The translations under genes were made by a program, and so were the position numbers. The notes beneath the pieces were generated by a model. It did not search any database. It was not told the DNA's origin and worked only from the letters and a program-made list of their open reading frames with translations. A stretch of 64,000 nucleotides of DNA from Sthenelais limicola (taxonomy: Eukaryota > Annelida > Polychaeta > Phyllodocida > Sigalionidae): assembly GCA_942159475.1 (NCBI GenBank), contig OW804096.1:88825784-88889783 (forward strand). Reading direction: 5' to 3'. This document shows positions 23,286 to 36,449 of the stretch, piece after piece (the first letter of the stretch is position 1; each line of letters opens with the position of its first letter).

Positions 23286-24456
23286 CAATCCGAGAACAGG
23301 TCAATGAATACAAATAGGTAGGCTTCACACTAGACAACGTTGTTACCTTTAAAAGTCACACTCAAAAAAAACTTAATCTAGTCAATGCCAAAATCAGGCT
23401 GCTCTACAGGGCCAGACAATGACTTACAACAAAGTACACCCTTTTAAATCTGTCCCTGCTGACATGACCAAATTGGAATAAAATGGGACAGTCAACTCCT
23501 CTGGATGAAAAAAAAGGTGTACATAAGGTGTAAATAATCATTCGTTCACATTTTGATATAATGTACGGACTACGTGAGTATGACCATTTATATTGATTGC
23601 TTGGAAAGTTCAGTAGTGTACCCTACTATAGGATACGAATCATTTTTTATACTATATAAATAGTAGGAGTATTATAATAGACGATAGGACCGCAGCACCA
23701 GTAGATATAATTCTAATAAAATATTGAATGAGAAGATCATCGTGGGTCAACTGCCCTCGCTCTAAAAATGACATAAAATTTTACCGACTATGTTACAACA
23801 CAATCCGAGAACACGTCAATGAATACAAATAGGTAGGCTTCACACTAGACAACGTTGTTACCTTTAAAAGTCACACTCAAAAAAAACTTAATCTAGTCAA
23901 TGCCAAAATCAGGCTGCTCTACAGGGCCAGACAATGACTTACAACAAAGTACACCCTTTTAAATCTGTCCCTGCTGACATGACCAAATTGGAATAAAATT
24001 GGACAGTCAACTCCTCTGGATGAAAAAAAAGGTGTACATAAGGTGTAAATAATCATTCGTTCACATTTTGATATAATGTACGGACTACGTGAGTATGACC
24101 AGTTATATTGATTGCTTGGAAAGTTCAGTAGTGTACCCTACTATAGGATACTAATCATTTTTTATACTATATAAATAGTAGGAGTATTATAATAGACGAT
24201 AGGACCGCAGCACCAGTAGATATAATTTTAATAAAATATTGAATGAGAAGATCATAGTGGGTCAACTGCCCTCGCTCTAAAAATGACATAAAATTTTACC
24301 GACTACGTTACCACACAATCCGAGAACAGGTCAATGAATACAAATAGGTAGGCTTCACACTAGACAACGTTGTTACCTTTAAAAGTCACACTCAAAAAAC
24401 ACTTAATCTAGTCAATGCCAAAATCAGGCTGCTCTACAGGGCCAGACAATGACTAA
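23286..24456 (+). repeat. Tandem triplication, 515-bp period, of retrotransposon 3' sequence
   Basis: The word CAATCCGAGAACA starts copies at 23286, 23801 and 24316, exactly 515 bp apart. Copies 1 and 2 are complete and differ by only a few bases; copy 3 is partial and runs into unique sequence at about 24456. Each carries the decayed frame VGFTLDNVVTFKSHTQKKL...KIRLLYRARQ, a C-terminal segment of a non-LTR reverse transcriptase. The high similarity means the duplications are recent relative to decay of the frame. Confidence 0.88.
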
Positions 24457-24900
24457 GGACCAAAGCCAAATACGACTTATATAAAATGGCCATTCTTCCA
24501 AATCTATACTTCTGTCATTTTATATATGACTGTGCCCCCAAATCAATGTTACAGAAATTGCAAGCACAACAAAAATAGAGCCCTTAGAATAATCTCCAAT
24601 AAATAAAAATACGAAAACGTAGATCAACAAAATAAAAAAATTAAATATCTGGCCCCTTCAAGCACGTAGGGACAAACATATATTGGACAAGTCTTTCTAC
24701 CTTGCTCAAAATCAACATAATCTCGAAAAAAGAAATATCTCCACCAGGAGCCATGGCCCTTGCAGGAAAAAAATCTCGGTCCTCTGTTCAAAATTAACAA
24801 AAATTAACAACTCAATGATCCACGAATGTCAAAAAAAGTGGAATGAACTGCACACTGATGCCAAAAAAATTCTAGACAAACATACTTTCAAAAAATAAAA
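24440..24900 (+). pseudogene. Decayed non-LTR retrotransposon C-terminal fragment
   Basis: Continuing from the third 515-bp copy, plus-strand frames read KAKYDLYKMAILPNLYF and LQKLQAQQ, then RALRIISN-like and a charged tail ending HTFKK, TAA at 24898. This order (LYK...ILP...LQ..Q..ALRII) is typical of the region after the reverse transcriptase domain in Jockey/CR1-type elements. Several internal stops show it is dead. It is not the same sequence as the element at 41.9-44.9 kb. Confidence 0.6.
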
Positions 24901-24910
24901 GTCACCCTTT

Positions 24911-26672
24911 AGGCCTACATAAATAAAATACAAAATTATAAGTGTCTGCGCTTCGTGACTGTGCCGACTGGGGTTGACTGCGAACATGGGAGGGTAAAAC
25001 CCCACCACACCCTATATACAAACGTCCGACCCACGTATCATACGCTATACCCTGCCTGCAAATGCTACTGTCTTGTAGAAGAATGTCTCACCGGTCAGAA
25101 CAATATATAACGTCTACCGATGTTACAACATGTAAAAGGACGGGACGCCAAATCGCTCAGACGGGCAACGAGGATTTAAAAAGTGGTTGCGAAGGAAGAG
25201 AATATGGTTGCCCAGTAATTTCTTTCGTTAAAATCTATCTAGACAAATTAATTAAAAAGATTAATTTTAAATAAAAGAGTAGTAATGTTACATGTCAATG
25301 ACCGGTCTGAACTCATGAAAACATTACCCAAAATACATACAACCAATTCCAAGAGAGTCGTATCACTAATTAATTAAAAGGCAAAGGTACAGTTCACCCT
25401 TGATTACATAGCAGAGTCCGCATTTGCTATGTATATTGCCTCATATAAACCCCACCTACTGTCCAAATCTTACCGCTGATCCCCCAATATCAACGCATTA
25501 ATTAACAGTTTATGCACCCTCCATCATTAAAAAGATACACAAGAAAAAAGGAGCATTACAGATCAACATTTAAAGACAAATTTGTATCAATATATTAAAT
25601 ATAAAGGTTACTTGAGAACACCCACCCAGACATCAAAAATAGGTGTAGTGTTGCGGTTCGCGGTGTTTTTAGATTCGCAATTTTATAACTACTTTCAATA
25701 ACAGGATGAAAACACTTGCCACTCAGACCTCAGAGAGATGGTAAATTGTTTATACATCAACGGACTATTATAAGAGGTATATAGTTATTTTATGTTAACA
25801 TTTAATGTTTTTTGCCGATTTGGCGGACGTTGAAAAATGTTGCATATCACCAAATTGTCATTGTCTCAAAAAGAGGAATTAGGCACCCAATGGAACTATT
25901 TGAACACATGTTTATCGACATAGTTGGACTACATTATTGTATTAACATCAGCAATAATGAATTGTTGAATTGAATTGAATCGAATAAAGATGATCTAAAA
26001 TTGTACAGACTACGTTCTCACACGGTCAATAATAAAGGAGTGACATTGACTGGTTGGAAAATTTAGTAGTGTAACGTACTATACGATATTAATCATCTTT
26101 GTACATTATAATCAGTAGGACAATATGAACCCATCATTGCTTGGAATTGTATATAAATGACCTCGAGAAAGTTATCACACACTCACAGATAAAAGTGGAG
26201 CAGGGGCCTACGTAGACTAGAGTCAAATACAAATGTCCTTTCTTCTTCGTAGTCACATATTTCGTAGTGTGAAAAGTAGGAATGCATTTGTACATATTAG
26301 ATTATTTGAACAATTTTTTTTTATTGGATTCTTTGTTCATTTATCACCATATTCGGTGTCATGATGTTGGTTATTGTAATTGTCTGCGGCATTTGGATAA
26401 GTACGACTCAGTCAAATAATGTGTCATCATTTAAGGTGGAAAAATTGCCATGTGCTTTCCTCTTCGGACTTAGATATTTCCTGTTGTGAAAAGTAGCCAG
26501 TTTTGACCGCTATAACACAAACCATAAAATTGGACACTATAACATTTAAGTTCTACACAGAAATAATAAGAATAACAACATGAGACTGAATATGTGTATA
26601 AATGAACGAAGAATGAACTTGAAGTGGACATATTGGCTAAATATAGATATATGTACTTTACAAATTAGACAA
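24911..26672. other. Gene-poor stretch between the convergent genes
   Basis: No exon is supported. A retroelement-like tail (ATTGTTGAATTGAATTGAAT) lies near 25958-25985, directly followed by a diverged copy (about 25990-26115) of the downstream half of the 515-bp unit (GTAGTGTAACGTACTATA). This is also where the C-rich left half gives way to the G-rich right half. Confidence 0.45.
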
Positions 26673-29600
26673 TCATACATTTTCTTCATCATCCGTATTC
26701 GCATCATCAGTATCCACATCAGAAATACTAGATTCTGATAAGTACAAACGAAGATTGTTAAACTGTTCAACAAAATCTATTTCTTCTGTTGCCACCCGAG
26801 CCAAATATTCGGTGTCATGGTCCGTGTCAAAAGCGTTCATTCGGACAAAGCGTCTCATGCAGGAAACAATTTTTTGTTGAGCTTTTTCGTTGTCAATAAT
26901 TTTTTCTATCATGAACGCTCTTGCTGCAGCAGTACAATCATCACGGTCTATCTGGCTCGAGAGTAGACGATGGCTTTCCCTGTAGAATTCAAGTATAGCC
27001 TGAAATTCAATGTCCAGAGCAGCCATCTCTTCATTGCAGCGGTCAATACGATTGGAGGCAACAACAAATTCTTTCATCAGATTGTACGGTATTCCCATAC
27101 CATCAGGTTGGTTGAGGCCCCGGTATATACGTGCGTCGGTTTCCTTAACTTGATCAAAAGTGATTACAGAGTGCGAATTCACGCTGTTATACTGTTTTAC
27201 CAGGCGGTGGAGCCGGTCATTTACCGATTTTAACGACTTGGATACACGTTTCGCAGCATCGCTCCCGCCTGGAATAGATTTAAATAGTGTGAAATAATAT
27301 GATTCAATAGGAATAGGCAGACATAAATGAAGACAAATATACGATATATTTAGAGGGGGATGTACGATCACGAGGGAAATGGTGATAAAATGTAACCATA
27401 TAGTAGCAAAATAATTACTAAATGGAAAGACCAAAATGAATAATGAAAGGGTAGGTTGGAAGCAACGTTATTGTAAAGAAAAGAAATGGCACGAGTGCAT
27501 GTAATAGAGCAAAAAAATGAGTTAAATATAAATAATAATGCACGAAATGTAATTAATTGTCATGATTCGGATGTGTTTCTGTGTGGAAAAAATTAGGATG
27601 TGATTAAATAATGGAGTTGATAAGTAAAGGCAAGGAGTATAAGGAGTTAGATAGCAATATAATGTAATTTTTAATGATGACGTTCTTGCAACAAAATATA
27701 AATTGTCAACAGGAATGTAGAGACAAGGAAGTGTTTTAGTTAAGAAGAGTATAGAGACTAGTCGATTCATCCAGCTAATATATTAATGGGATTGCTTACA
27801 TTTAGTGAGTAATAATAGGTATGGAGTGAGTATTATAATTTCATACGTACTGGGGCCTTTCTGTACAGCGCCTTTTTTGATCAGTATGTGGTGCCGTCGC
27901 TCTACTGCCTCACGATGTAGTTTTCTAAGACAGTCACTATTCGTCTTGTTAGTGGCACTGCGAGAGTGTTCGAGGAAATCGTCATCTGTCGCCAACCATC
28001 GGGTGATTTTGCGTTTCCGCTCAATTGCAGCCAGTTGATTGGCGATACTAGAGAAAAGACAAAGAGCAAATATATCATAAATATGGTTGTTATAGGAGTG
28101 CAGGAAGTAATCGTAATTAGGAATGAATGGGTGCAGAACGAACCTGTCATAATCAACTTGTCTTTCAATATTGTCTGCTGTCAACGCTGGACTAACGAGT
28201 TGCTGACTGGAAAATAGGATGTTTTTTTTTATTTAGTAGCATAGACGTATGTAATATATATTACGTCAGATGAAAAGGGATGACAAAGAAAAATTAGTTA
28301 AAAATGATTAAATAGTTATTCAAAAAGCAATAGACGTATGTAATATATATTACGTCAGATGAAAAGGGATGACAAAGAAAAATTAGATAAAGAGGATTAA
28401 ATAATTATTCAAAAATCAATAGAAAGACTAATAGGAAAAAATAAATATGGACATTTGGCTAAAGACGTTACTGATAAATGGTGACTATTCAATTTAGCAA
28501 TTATGTTATATTCGAAATAGGGCATATTGTGCTTTATAATCTTACCGCAAGAAGTAGTATCTGGTGAGCAAAAGTGCGTACTTCTCTTGCCAAGTCTTCC
28601 CTATAGTGAAATGAATAAAAATATGGCAAGTTGGCTGGAGAAAATGATATTACTATTTAAATAATGTAAAATTGAATAATTCAATGATAATTGAGGGATG
28701 AAAGCAAAATTTTTAGAATTCGTTTTCTTTTCTGTGATTGGCAGTGAGTATATCGGTTTGGTAGTTGTGGTGTCCATTTTTTAATGGCACAATTTAAATA
28801 AATAATTAATGTGCAGAGCGCAAATTAACTAAGTAGTTATTAAATACGTGTTAAAACTAACATGTAGACTTGTTTCGGGAGGTGTTCAGGTTAGTCAGGA
28901 GGTCTGCTGTCCATCTCTTAATTGTTTCGTCAGTAATGACAAAACCAGCATCTGCAATATTGATATAAATCAATTAGAGAGGCAACATATAATAATATAT
29001 GTTAAAAATGACGCCAAAGACACAAGTGCATTGTACTTTGTTATTTGTGAATGATAAGATAGCAATATAATTTGGATGAAATAAGAATTTTATCGTGGGA
29101 AAGACATATAATATGGTAGATTTAAATGTAAGAGAATAAAGTAAATGTAAAAGGTAATGTAATATAAAATATTTAGACATAGTGGAAATGTCTAGTCGAT
29201 GCACTGTCTATGATTAGTGAGAATAATTGTGTACAGGTGTTGGTAGAGTAGAGAAGTGAGCTTGCGCCCAGATAATGTAGGTGCATAAAGGTGGCCGACA
29301 GTTGGCGAAGGCTATGAAGCCCGATTTCGTTGTTGATATGGGCGAAAGAGGCCCACTTGTTCCGAAGATGTATAGCAGTAGAATAGAAAAGGCCTCCGAA
29401 GGAGACACATCAGAGAGAAGTTGCGTAGGAGACAGAACAGACCCAGAGGAAGTAATGACATTTAGTGATAGATGGGTTGCTCGTTGATGACACACGATTG
29501 AATATGTCCCGATTCATTTGCCACAAGTGTAAGTCAACTACTAAAGGTGGGCATAGGCGGCGCCTCTCCTCAGAGCGTGATTTATTTGAGTAGGTCGAAG

Positions 29601-30814
29601 ACTCAATTTATATAAAGATGGCGCCCTGCCACAAAGTTAGGACAGTGCGAGAAGAGAGGCGCAACGGATGGGAATTGAGGGTTTGTGGCGCGTGTCTTGG
29701 AAGAGTAGTAGCACAAGTAAGTTGGAAGCGCGCACAATTTATAGTCAGGTAGGCTTACAGTAAAAGAAAGAGAGTTGATTATAATAGAAAGTAATATATA
29801 CATATGTGAAGGCGCTCAGACGTTTTTAAATGCGATGTAGAAGACTAGAGACGAGCGAGGGCTCTGAGTTTAGCGTTTGTGGCCCGTGTCTTGTAAGAGA
29901 AGTTGCACAAGTAATGTGGAAGCGTGCACAATTTATCATAACATATCGTTATAGTCATAGAAATGGCCCTATGATAATAAGAAGTAATGTAGTAGATAGA
30001 GTAAATGATGTGACAAAATTATACATACGTTCTAGTGCTAATTTAGCTATGCTCCGCTCAGCCAAAAATTTAGTCTGGACAGCGACTGCACTTTCCATTT
30101 TAGACGTCATCAGTTTTGCTTGTAAATAGATTAGAAGAAATAAACAATTGAGTCAAATATTGAGACGTGCAAACGCTCCGATGCTAAAATGGGATGTTTT
30201 AGTACTAGATGGCTCAAATTGGAGGGAAGAAGATTGCTACATTATAAAAAGTCCGAAATTAGTAATAATGTTGTATCTCTATATTATGTTGTTAATATAG
30301 TTTGGTATAAGTGTCTATTTATATATCGCTCTCACATAAGGAAGGATCGCCATCACACAAATGGCATCCGCGTATGAATCAATGTGAATTAAGTACAAAA
30401 CAAAATAATGAAAATGGGAAAGATGGATTATGCAATTAGATAAAATTTACATAATACATACCACAGTTCGCAATTTTTTTTCCGCCGTAGTGCAAGAGTG
30501 CTTGTACTAACAAATCTCGTCGATTAGATGCAGTCATCTCTTTTGTTATGTAGCACAGTTTCCCCAAGTAGCTCCACAATCTTTCAATATTCTCCCCGTC
30601 CGCATTTCGGTATGTTTGTAGGAGTCGGGGGTTATACTGCACCTACACAATGTAATGATGGAAAAATTTTAGGTGGAATGTGCAATGGTTTGGGTTTGGG
30701 TTATGTTGATATGGAATTAGTCATAGTGATTAATTTAAATTATTATATGGAGGGCGGGTGAGGTGAGAGGGAGGCACTTTATGATCATAGGGACGAAATA
30801 GACATATAGAAATA

Positions 30815-30854
<40 letters not shown>

Positions 30855-33800
30855 AGACAAAAATGCCATTTAACATTCAAATTTATTACAAATAGTCAAT
30901 AATTTGATTGTATTAGAATTAATATTACCTGACACTTCGCCTCATGTGCATAGCCATGCATAACCGGAACTGCCAGGGTCAGTTTGTCACTATAAAGACC
31001 TATTCGCTGGGGGAAAAAAAGGTTATGGTTTAATTTATGACGAATGAAAAATGACTTTCACATTGACAATGAGTAGAGGAAATTAGTGAGTCAAATTGAA
31101 TTTTCAGAATGAGTATGTATGTATGTATGTATGTATGTGTCAATTTCATTTGATAAAGAGTTAGTTGGACTAGGAAAAAGGGGAGAAGATAGGGTTAGCA
31201 TTATGTTTAAATCGTTAGGTCAAACATAAGTGTCTCAACTATTCAACATATGGCTGAGCGATTTAGAGTGTGAATTTAGTATAATATTAAATAAAAGTTG
31301 TTTCATAAATACCTTCAAATAAGTCTCCAACTTGCAGGCAATATCATAACTGATATTGAGGGGAGCACCCAGTTCAAGAGATTTAGCATAACCGATGCTG
31401 CATAGCCAAATCTAAAATGAGAAAATATTGTATAAAATATATGATGAACATTTATAACGATTATTTGTAAATGGTTACATATTGAAAAGGGATATAGAAA
31501 TGATAGATAATTTAGTTGATGTAATTACGTGCAAGGGACGAAGTAATGGCTCGGGATGGTAATAGGCCATCACTTGTACCCCAAAAAAGTGATTTTCGTT
31601 ATGGATTTTGTAGCAGATTCCTGTTGATAACATGCTATATTATGATATCGAAAAAGTTCTCCACGGGATTCCAGCCAGATTTTTCGTAATTGGGCATTTT
31701 TTGTGAGAGTGCAAAGCCTATGGAGCGAAGGGTGTGGGTTCATTTTAATGGTCATTTTAATAGAAGATCATTTATTTGATGAATGTTGAAACATACTTCT
31801 CGCCAGAGTCCATGTCAATGAATAAGTATGGATAGTCATGGATGCAAACTGAGCCGAAAATTCCTGTCACATCCAACTTCGCAGTCCGGAATGACGCCCT
31901 TTTCTGGTCACCGGCACGGAAGTCGTGGCATTCCTAGAGGAAGGAGTTGAGGTTAGGAGGGTTGAATTATTTGATCAGGGGCATGTTGAAAATATGCACA
32001 TTGCAGTACGATTTGTTTGACAGTGAGTGCGAATTAATTAATGGTCTGGTTCGCGCTGCACAAGGTGGACATGGGTCATTCTGGTGTGTCCGATAAGAGA
32101 AGGAGAGGAAAAAAGTTGTTGAGGCATTGTGTTAAAGGAAGAAGGTGAAGATTGTGTAAATATTGGTTGTATTTGATTAAGTTTGTTGTCAATGGATTGG
32201 TCCCATCCAGCCAAATGGAATGGGTATTTGTTTTAATGAGTGGCATCAAGTCAGATGGAGGGAAACAAAATAAGGTGATTTGTTCATTGAACGCTTGTTT
32301 AACAGCTATGTCAGCAAAATCATTCGATCGAATGTTGACATGCGGACAAAAAAAACAGATGTGGCTATATAAAGAATGGGGAAGGGAAGAAAATTTTTTT
32401 CTCACATTGTTCAAATCGGGATTAGTCACAGGAGGGGGGGTGAAGTAATCGTCCATGTCCGATTTTTCAATGAAAAAAGTGTCGGAGTGAAGGGGGGGAT
32501 GATGACTTCGGCCAGAGGATTTCTTGCGGACCAAGCGAAAGTTTCCATCCATGCTGTAGTGGCGAGGTAAGGAGTCCTCCGTCTGCAAAAGGATATTGAA
32601 AATAATTTTGTTTAAACATAATGAATAATTAGGGCAATTATCCGTAAGTAACAACATTAAATTATAGGAAGGTCTGACTGGGAACTAGCTATTGAAAATA
32701 TGAAGTGACGAAATATGTAATTAATCCAATTATGATCAATAATTAGTTGATAATAGAGAGTGAAGATAGTGAAGATAAATAAATATTTTTTGGGGCAATG
32801 TATATGAAATAATAAAATTGTGAATGTATGTTAATTCGATATCAATAGGTAATATAGACAATACCTTAATACATATTGGACAAAGAGATCCATCCGGATA
32901 TTGGGGAACTAATTTTTTCATATGGGCGAGATCGTGGTAGAATTTACGATGTCGTCCAGCACACTCATTTACGAGAATTCTATACAAATCGACCTGAAAT
33001 AGTAAAAGTAACGTTTTCTGTACATGACCAATTTTTTTCTTTCGGGGAAATAAAGAAAATTATTTAAAAATATATTAATAATGATATGCAATTAGTAAAG
33101 TATGTAAAGACATTATGTTAAGGGCAATTTTGTATAAACTATTTCATTATTTAAGGAATGATAATTGAGAGAATGAGAGGAGTATATATATTAAAGGTGT
33201 ATTACTTGTGGTGCATACGAAGGTATGTAGGCAAGGCTGGTTTCGATGCTTGCACAAAAAGATTGTAATGACATTGTCCCCTCAAGCATGAATGCCCTGG
33301 CTTGGGACATAAGGTCAAGATGTATAGCTGTTGTAGGTTTCTCGGGTGTGCCAGGCCAAAACCCATGCAAAATGAGTGCTTCACTCAAGTTACGACAGGT
33401 GCAAACGTTAATTACTACTTGATGTTGACGGCCTGCAAAAATATGTTTAATATACAATTTAATATACAATTTGTGACAGTGCTGAAGGAAAAGGCATAAT
33501 GATGGCTGTCGAGTGTATTGCCGATGCAGATGAAAAATGATGGATAATCTTTATTGATTACAAATGTGTCATGCAGGCTGTTGCAGATTAAAAAAGTGAA
33601 TATCAAAAAGTTATGTACATTATATACAATAATTTATATATTATGAATGGAGGGATATGATAGATCATACCTTTGCTGTCAATAAGGACAAGTGGGTAGC
33701 GTATGATTTTGGAGTTGTCGTCGCATTGATGTGGGGTGGAAGGCAGCTCTTTCTCCCAGTGGAATGGGACGAAAACTTCACCCTTAATAATTAGACGATA

Positions 33801-35202
33801 AAAATAAACGTTATTGAAGGGATTATAGTGTCTGATTGTAGTGAATAAGAAAAGTGATTGTTTAAATAAATATTATAAGTAAAATGGATAGTTTAATTTT
33901 GGGAGTAAAAGAAATAACAATATTAAAATGAAAATACATACCGTCCAGCGCTGTGGCACATGTAGTACACATCGCTTGTGCACATTAAGTGCGCATTCGC
34001 AGCAGTAGTATGTTTGTGGCCCACAGTCGGTACATAGAATTATGTTGGGATCGTGTTTGGTGCAAATTGAGCAGACTAAATGGACGGGCGCTTTTGACAT
34101 GATGTGTTCGGCCATGAGAGGGAGTTCGAATAAGTCCCATGCATTGCTCAATTTGTTACGGCGAGTGGCATATGTCCGAGCTGAAATAGAAGTAGAGAAA
34201 ATGGACAATGTTAATGTAAATGTAGGTAGATATTGGTTGGTTGTTTTCTTGTGCTTTTGTTGAACGTCGGGAGATGTGGTCACAGTAGTGAGGGTATATG
34301 TCTCCAAGTACAAGTGCTTACGAATGGCTCATGCATGTTGTCCATACATTGGCTGACTAATTTTGCAATTTTGATATATTGCGATATGGTGAAAATGATT
34401 TGATAAGTTTGAACACGTTATTTAACATATTATGACAAGATTGGAATAATATAGAAATAACAAATATTTATGACAATTTGAGAGGATTAATAGTCAGCTG
34501 ATTATATCCGGTTCATATTAGTCGTTTGACAATGCGAAAGTACAATATGAAAGGTAAAGAGTAGGGTATTCACACAAAATGCATAGGATATAAATATCAT
34601 AAGTAAAGTCGCCACAAAATGGACAGAAAATAAGGTGGGTGTTAAATATAATGTCGTTGTTTGGACAAAGGGAAGTGATATTAACTGAAGTCAAAATTGG
34701 ATATATGAATATTGGCTGTATGAGAGGGTATATATATGGCAGATTTTTGCAGGTTAAATAAATGTTACTCACAGGCTCGTGATGGTGGGGAAGGATGTTC
34801 ATGTAGTAGTCCAATAGGCTCGTCAGCTGGAAGTGGTGGGTCAAATTGAACAAGGGGCGGATCAGCAGAATGTTGTATGGCGAGATGTTCCTCATCGGGC
34901 ACTTCAACGGAGTATGGCTGGGTCGTTGATAAGCCATTATTGAAAAAGGTAGCAGTACCAGAAATGAGTCGCTTTATCTGTTTTGGTTTGTCATTGGGTT
35001 TGGCCGTTAATTCGACATTATCGCGTGATAAGTCAATGTAAGAAGTTTCTTTTTGGCCAGTATGAACATCCAAATAGTCGACTTTCTCCAAATTGGCAGA
35101 AGGATATTCTCGCTCAATTTGCCTCCCTTCTCCAGTTCCAAAAAAATGGAAATTAGAGACAATGCGACCACGTCCTCGGCGAGGTTTCTTGACTTTAGGC
35201 AT
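26673..35202 (-). CDS. KDZ-superfamily transposase (Kyakuja/Dileera/Zisupton), about 18 exons
   Basis: Exons, high to low: 35202-34773, 34180-33942, 33782-33671, 33432-33206, 32993-32865, 32582-32406, 31933-31797, 31717 to 31665 or 31632, 31572-31529, 31411-31313, 31006-30929, 30642-30462, 30118-30029, 28951-28870, 28600-28546, 28202-28144, 28047-27851 and 27268-26673. All are GT/AG and phase-consistent, giving about 995-1005 residues, within the family's usual size. Order: basic N-terminus (MPKVKKPRRGRGR); a cysteine cluster (CSICTKH...CTDCG...YCCECALNVHKRCVLHVPQRW) like the CxC clusters of KDZ proteins; GFWPGTPEKPTTA; the first catalytic Asp in YSMDGNF; the second in YDIAC; HGYAHEAKCQ; and the catalytic Glu in ADGENIERLWS. 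The C-terminus is helical and ends in an acidic tail (DVDTDDANTDDEEN). The protein would catalyse cut-and-paste transposition in the nucleus. One short exon has two usable donors. No stops or frameshifts are needed, so the gene may be functional. Confidence 0.92.
28241..28425. repeat. Tandem duplication, 89-bp unit
   Basis: ATAGACGTATGTAATATATA begins copies at 28241 and 28330. The unit contains a short palindrome (TAATATATATTA). It lies in an intron of the KDZ transposase gene and is about 95% identical between copies by eye. Confidence 0.85.
29281..30129 (+). other. Antisense open frames with duplicated CxxC segments inside a KDZ intron
   Basis: On the plus strand, opposite to the transposase gene, three coding-like stretches lie in or beside its introns. 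At 29281-29487 a frame reads VVDMGERGPLVPKMYSSR. At 29620-29716 and 29830-29910 two diverged copies of one segment read ELRVCGACLGRVVAQ and EFSVCGPCLVREVAQ, each ending at a GCACAA/GTAA donor-like site. The first copy has ATG in a good context after a TATAAA-like word. Part of the downstream open frame (30029-30118) is only the shadow of a transposase exon. It could be a nested gene, a decayed insert, or chance; the duplicated Cys pair is the main support. Confidence 0.3.
30817..31138. repeat. Two microsatellites: (GA)n and (GTAT)n
   Basis: An uninterrupted GA tract covers about 30817-30850, and a GTAT tract covers about 31112-31138. Both lie in introns of the KDZ transposase gene and flank one of its exons (30929-31006). 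They have no coding content. Confidence 0.85.
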
Positions 35203-36449
35203 TTCGGGATAGTGTAGAAGTTGTATTAGAAGTAATAGAAGTAAAAGTGTCTGTCGTTGGGAAAAAGTGATGAATGATCAATTTGTGCCTCGTTGCGGTA
35301 GAGAATGAATTATGGCGTGTAGTTAGGCAAATGGTATCATCCTGGATATAAAAAGAAATAGATCAGTGGTCGAACTACGGAAAGAAAGTAGGTTGCCCAT
35401 AGGGCCAAATTATATAACAAATCAGCTTGCACGCCACAATTTCATGTTGCCAAAAATATTTAATATCGTAGAGTTGTGTCTAAGATTGTGGCAAAGGTAA
35501 ATGAACATTATAAATGTTATATTTATTCATTTGTACATTGGTTAAGTAATTGTGATAATGGACAAGTTGATTCAATTGAGGGAAAATGAACAAAAATTAT
35601 AGAGGAATGATTGCGATTAGGAAGGAAAATGTTTGTAGTCATTATTATGAGAAATATACACTATCTGACCCAAGACAACAAAACCATGCACTTTTCCATT
35701 TTTTAATATTCCTACATACAGGCATCATGTTAAGGCCTTTTTACTCTTAAATAATGAGTACATTTTGCTGTGGACGACTACCATTCCTCCTCTAATCGTC
35801 CACACTTACGAGTACCAACACACGGCAACTTAAAACAGTATAAATTCTCTCACAACGTTTCTTTTAAATATAAAAATAAATGGGCATTAAAGGCATTTTT
35901 GTCTTTTCTTCTTTCCCTCTCCCTCTCTCCCCCTGCATCCTTTCCCACTGCTTAGTCCTAAACCTCTCACCTCCCTGCATCCTTTCCCACTGCTTAGTCC
36001 TAAACCTCTCACCTTTATCAATAATAATGTTTAATTTTTGCGGTTGACAGGGGCGAAACAAATGAAAAATTAAACGTTAGAAACAAACAAAATAGACTTG
36101 TTATAAATAAAAAAGAACAATTTAACAATAAAAGTCTAAATATAAGTAAAATGTTAGATGGTCGTAGCGACGCTGACTGTAGTTAAAAGAGGGAATAAGG
36201 TGATTGAAAATAAATTAAGTTAGCAGATGCTACAATATAAGGTTACGCTCATTGCTGTGTAGAAAGAAGTAGTAAGAGAAATTAATAGTAAAAATAATCG
36301 TAAAGATAAGATTCATTTAATAAATAAAGGGGGTAGTCGAATGTCCTGATTAAAATAGAGTAATAAAAGTGATTAGTAAAGATAGGTAAGCCACGCCCAC
36401 ATGATATGGGCCCGCGGTAAATTTTAAGATTGCGCCAACGAAAAAGAAA
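35203..36449. other. Upstream region of the KDZ transposase gene
   Basis: This should contain the transposase promoter, on the minus strand; no clear TATA or initiator could be fixed. A perfect 42-bp tandem duplication lies at about 35933-36016 (unit contains CTGCATCCTTTCCCACTGC). On the minus strand it encodes a repeated 14-residue unit (GERFRTKQWERMQG), but no gene could be built around it. Nothing else is supported here. Confidence 0.4.

Noticed and set aside
26970..27233. Plus-strand open frame of 87 codons
   Set aside because: It is the antisense shadow of the last exon of the KDZ transposase gene.
29830..30129. Single plus-strand gene of 99 codons
   Set aside because: Its second half overlaps a phase-consistent minus-strand transposase exon (30118-30029), so at most the first part can be separate coding sequence.
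31529..31933. Apparent frameshift in the KDZ transposase between the exons ending at 31797 and beginning at 31572
   Set aside because: A short intermediate exon starting at 31717 with a good acceptor restores the phase, with either of two donors, so no mutation is needed.
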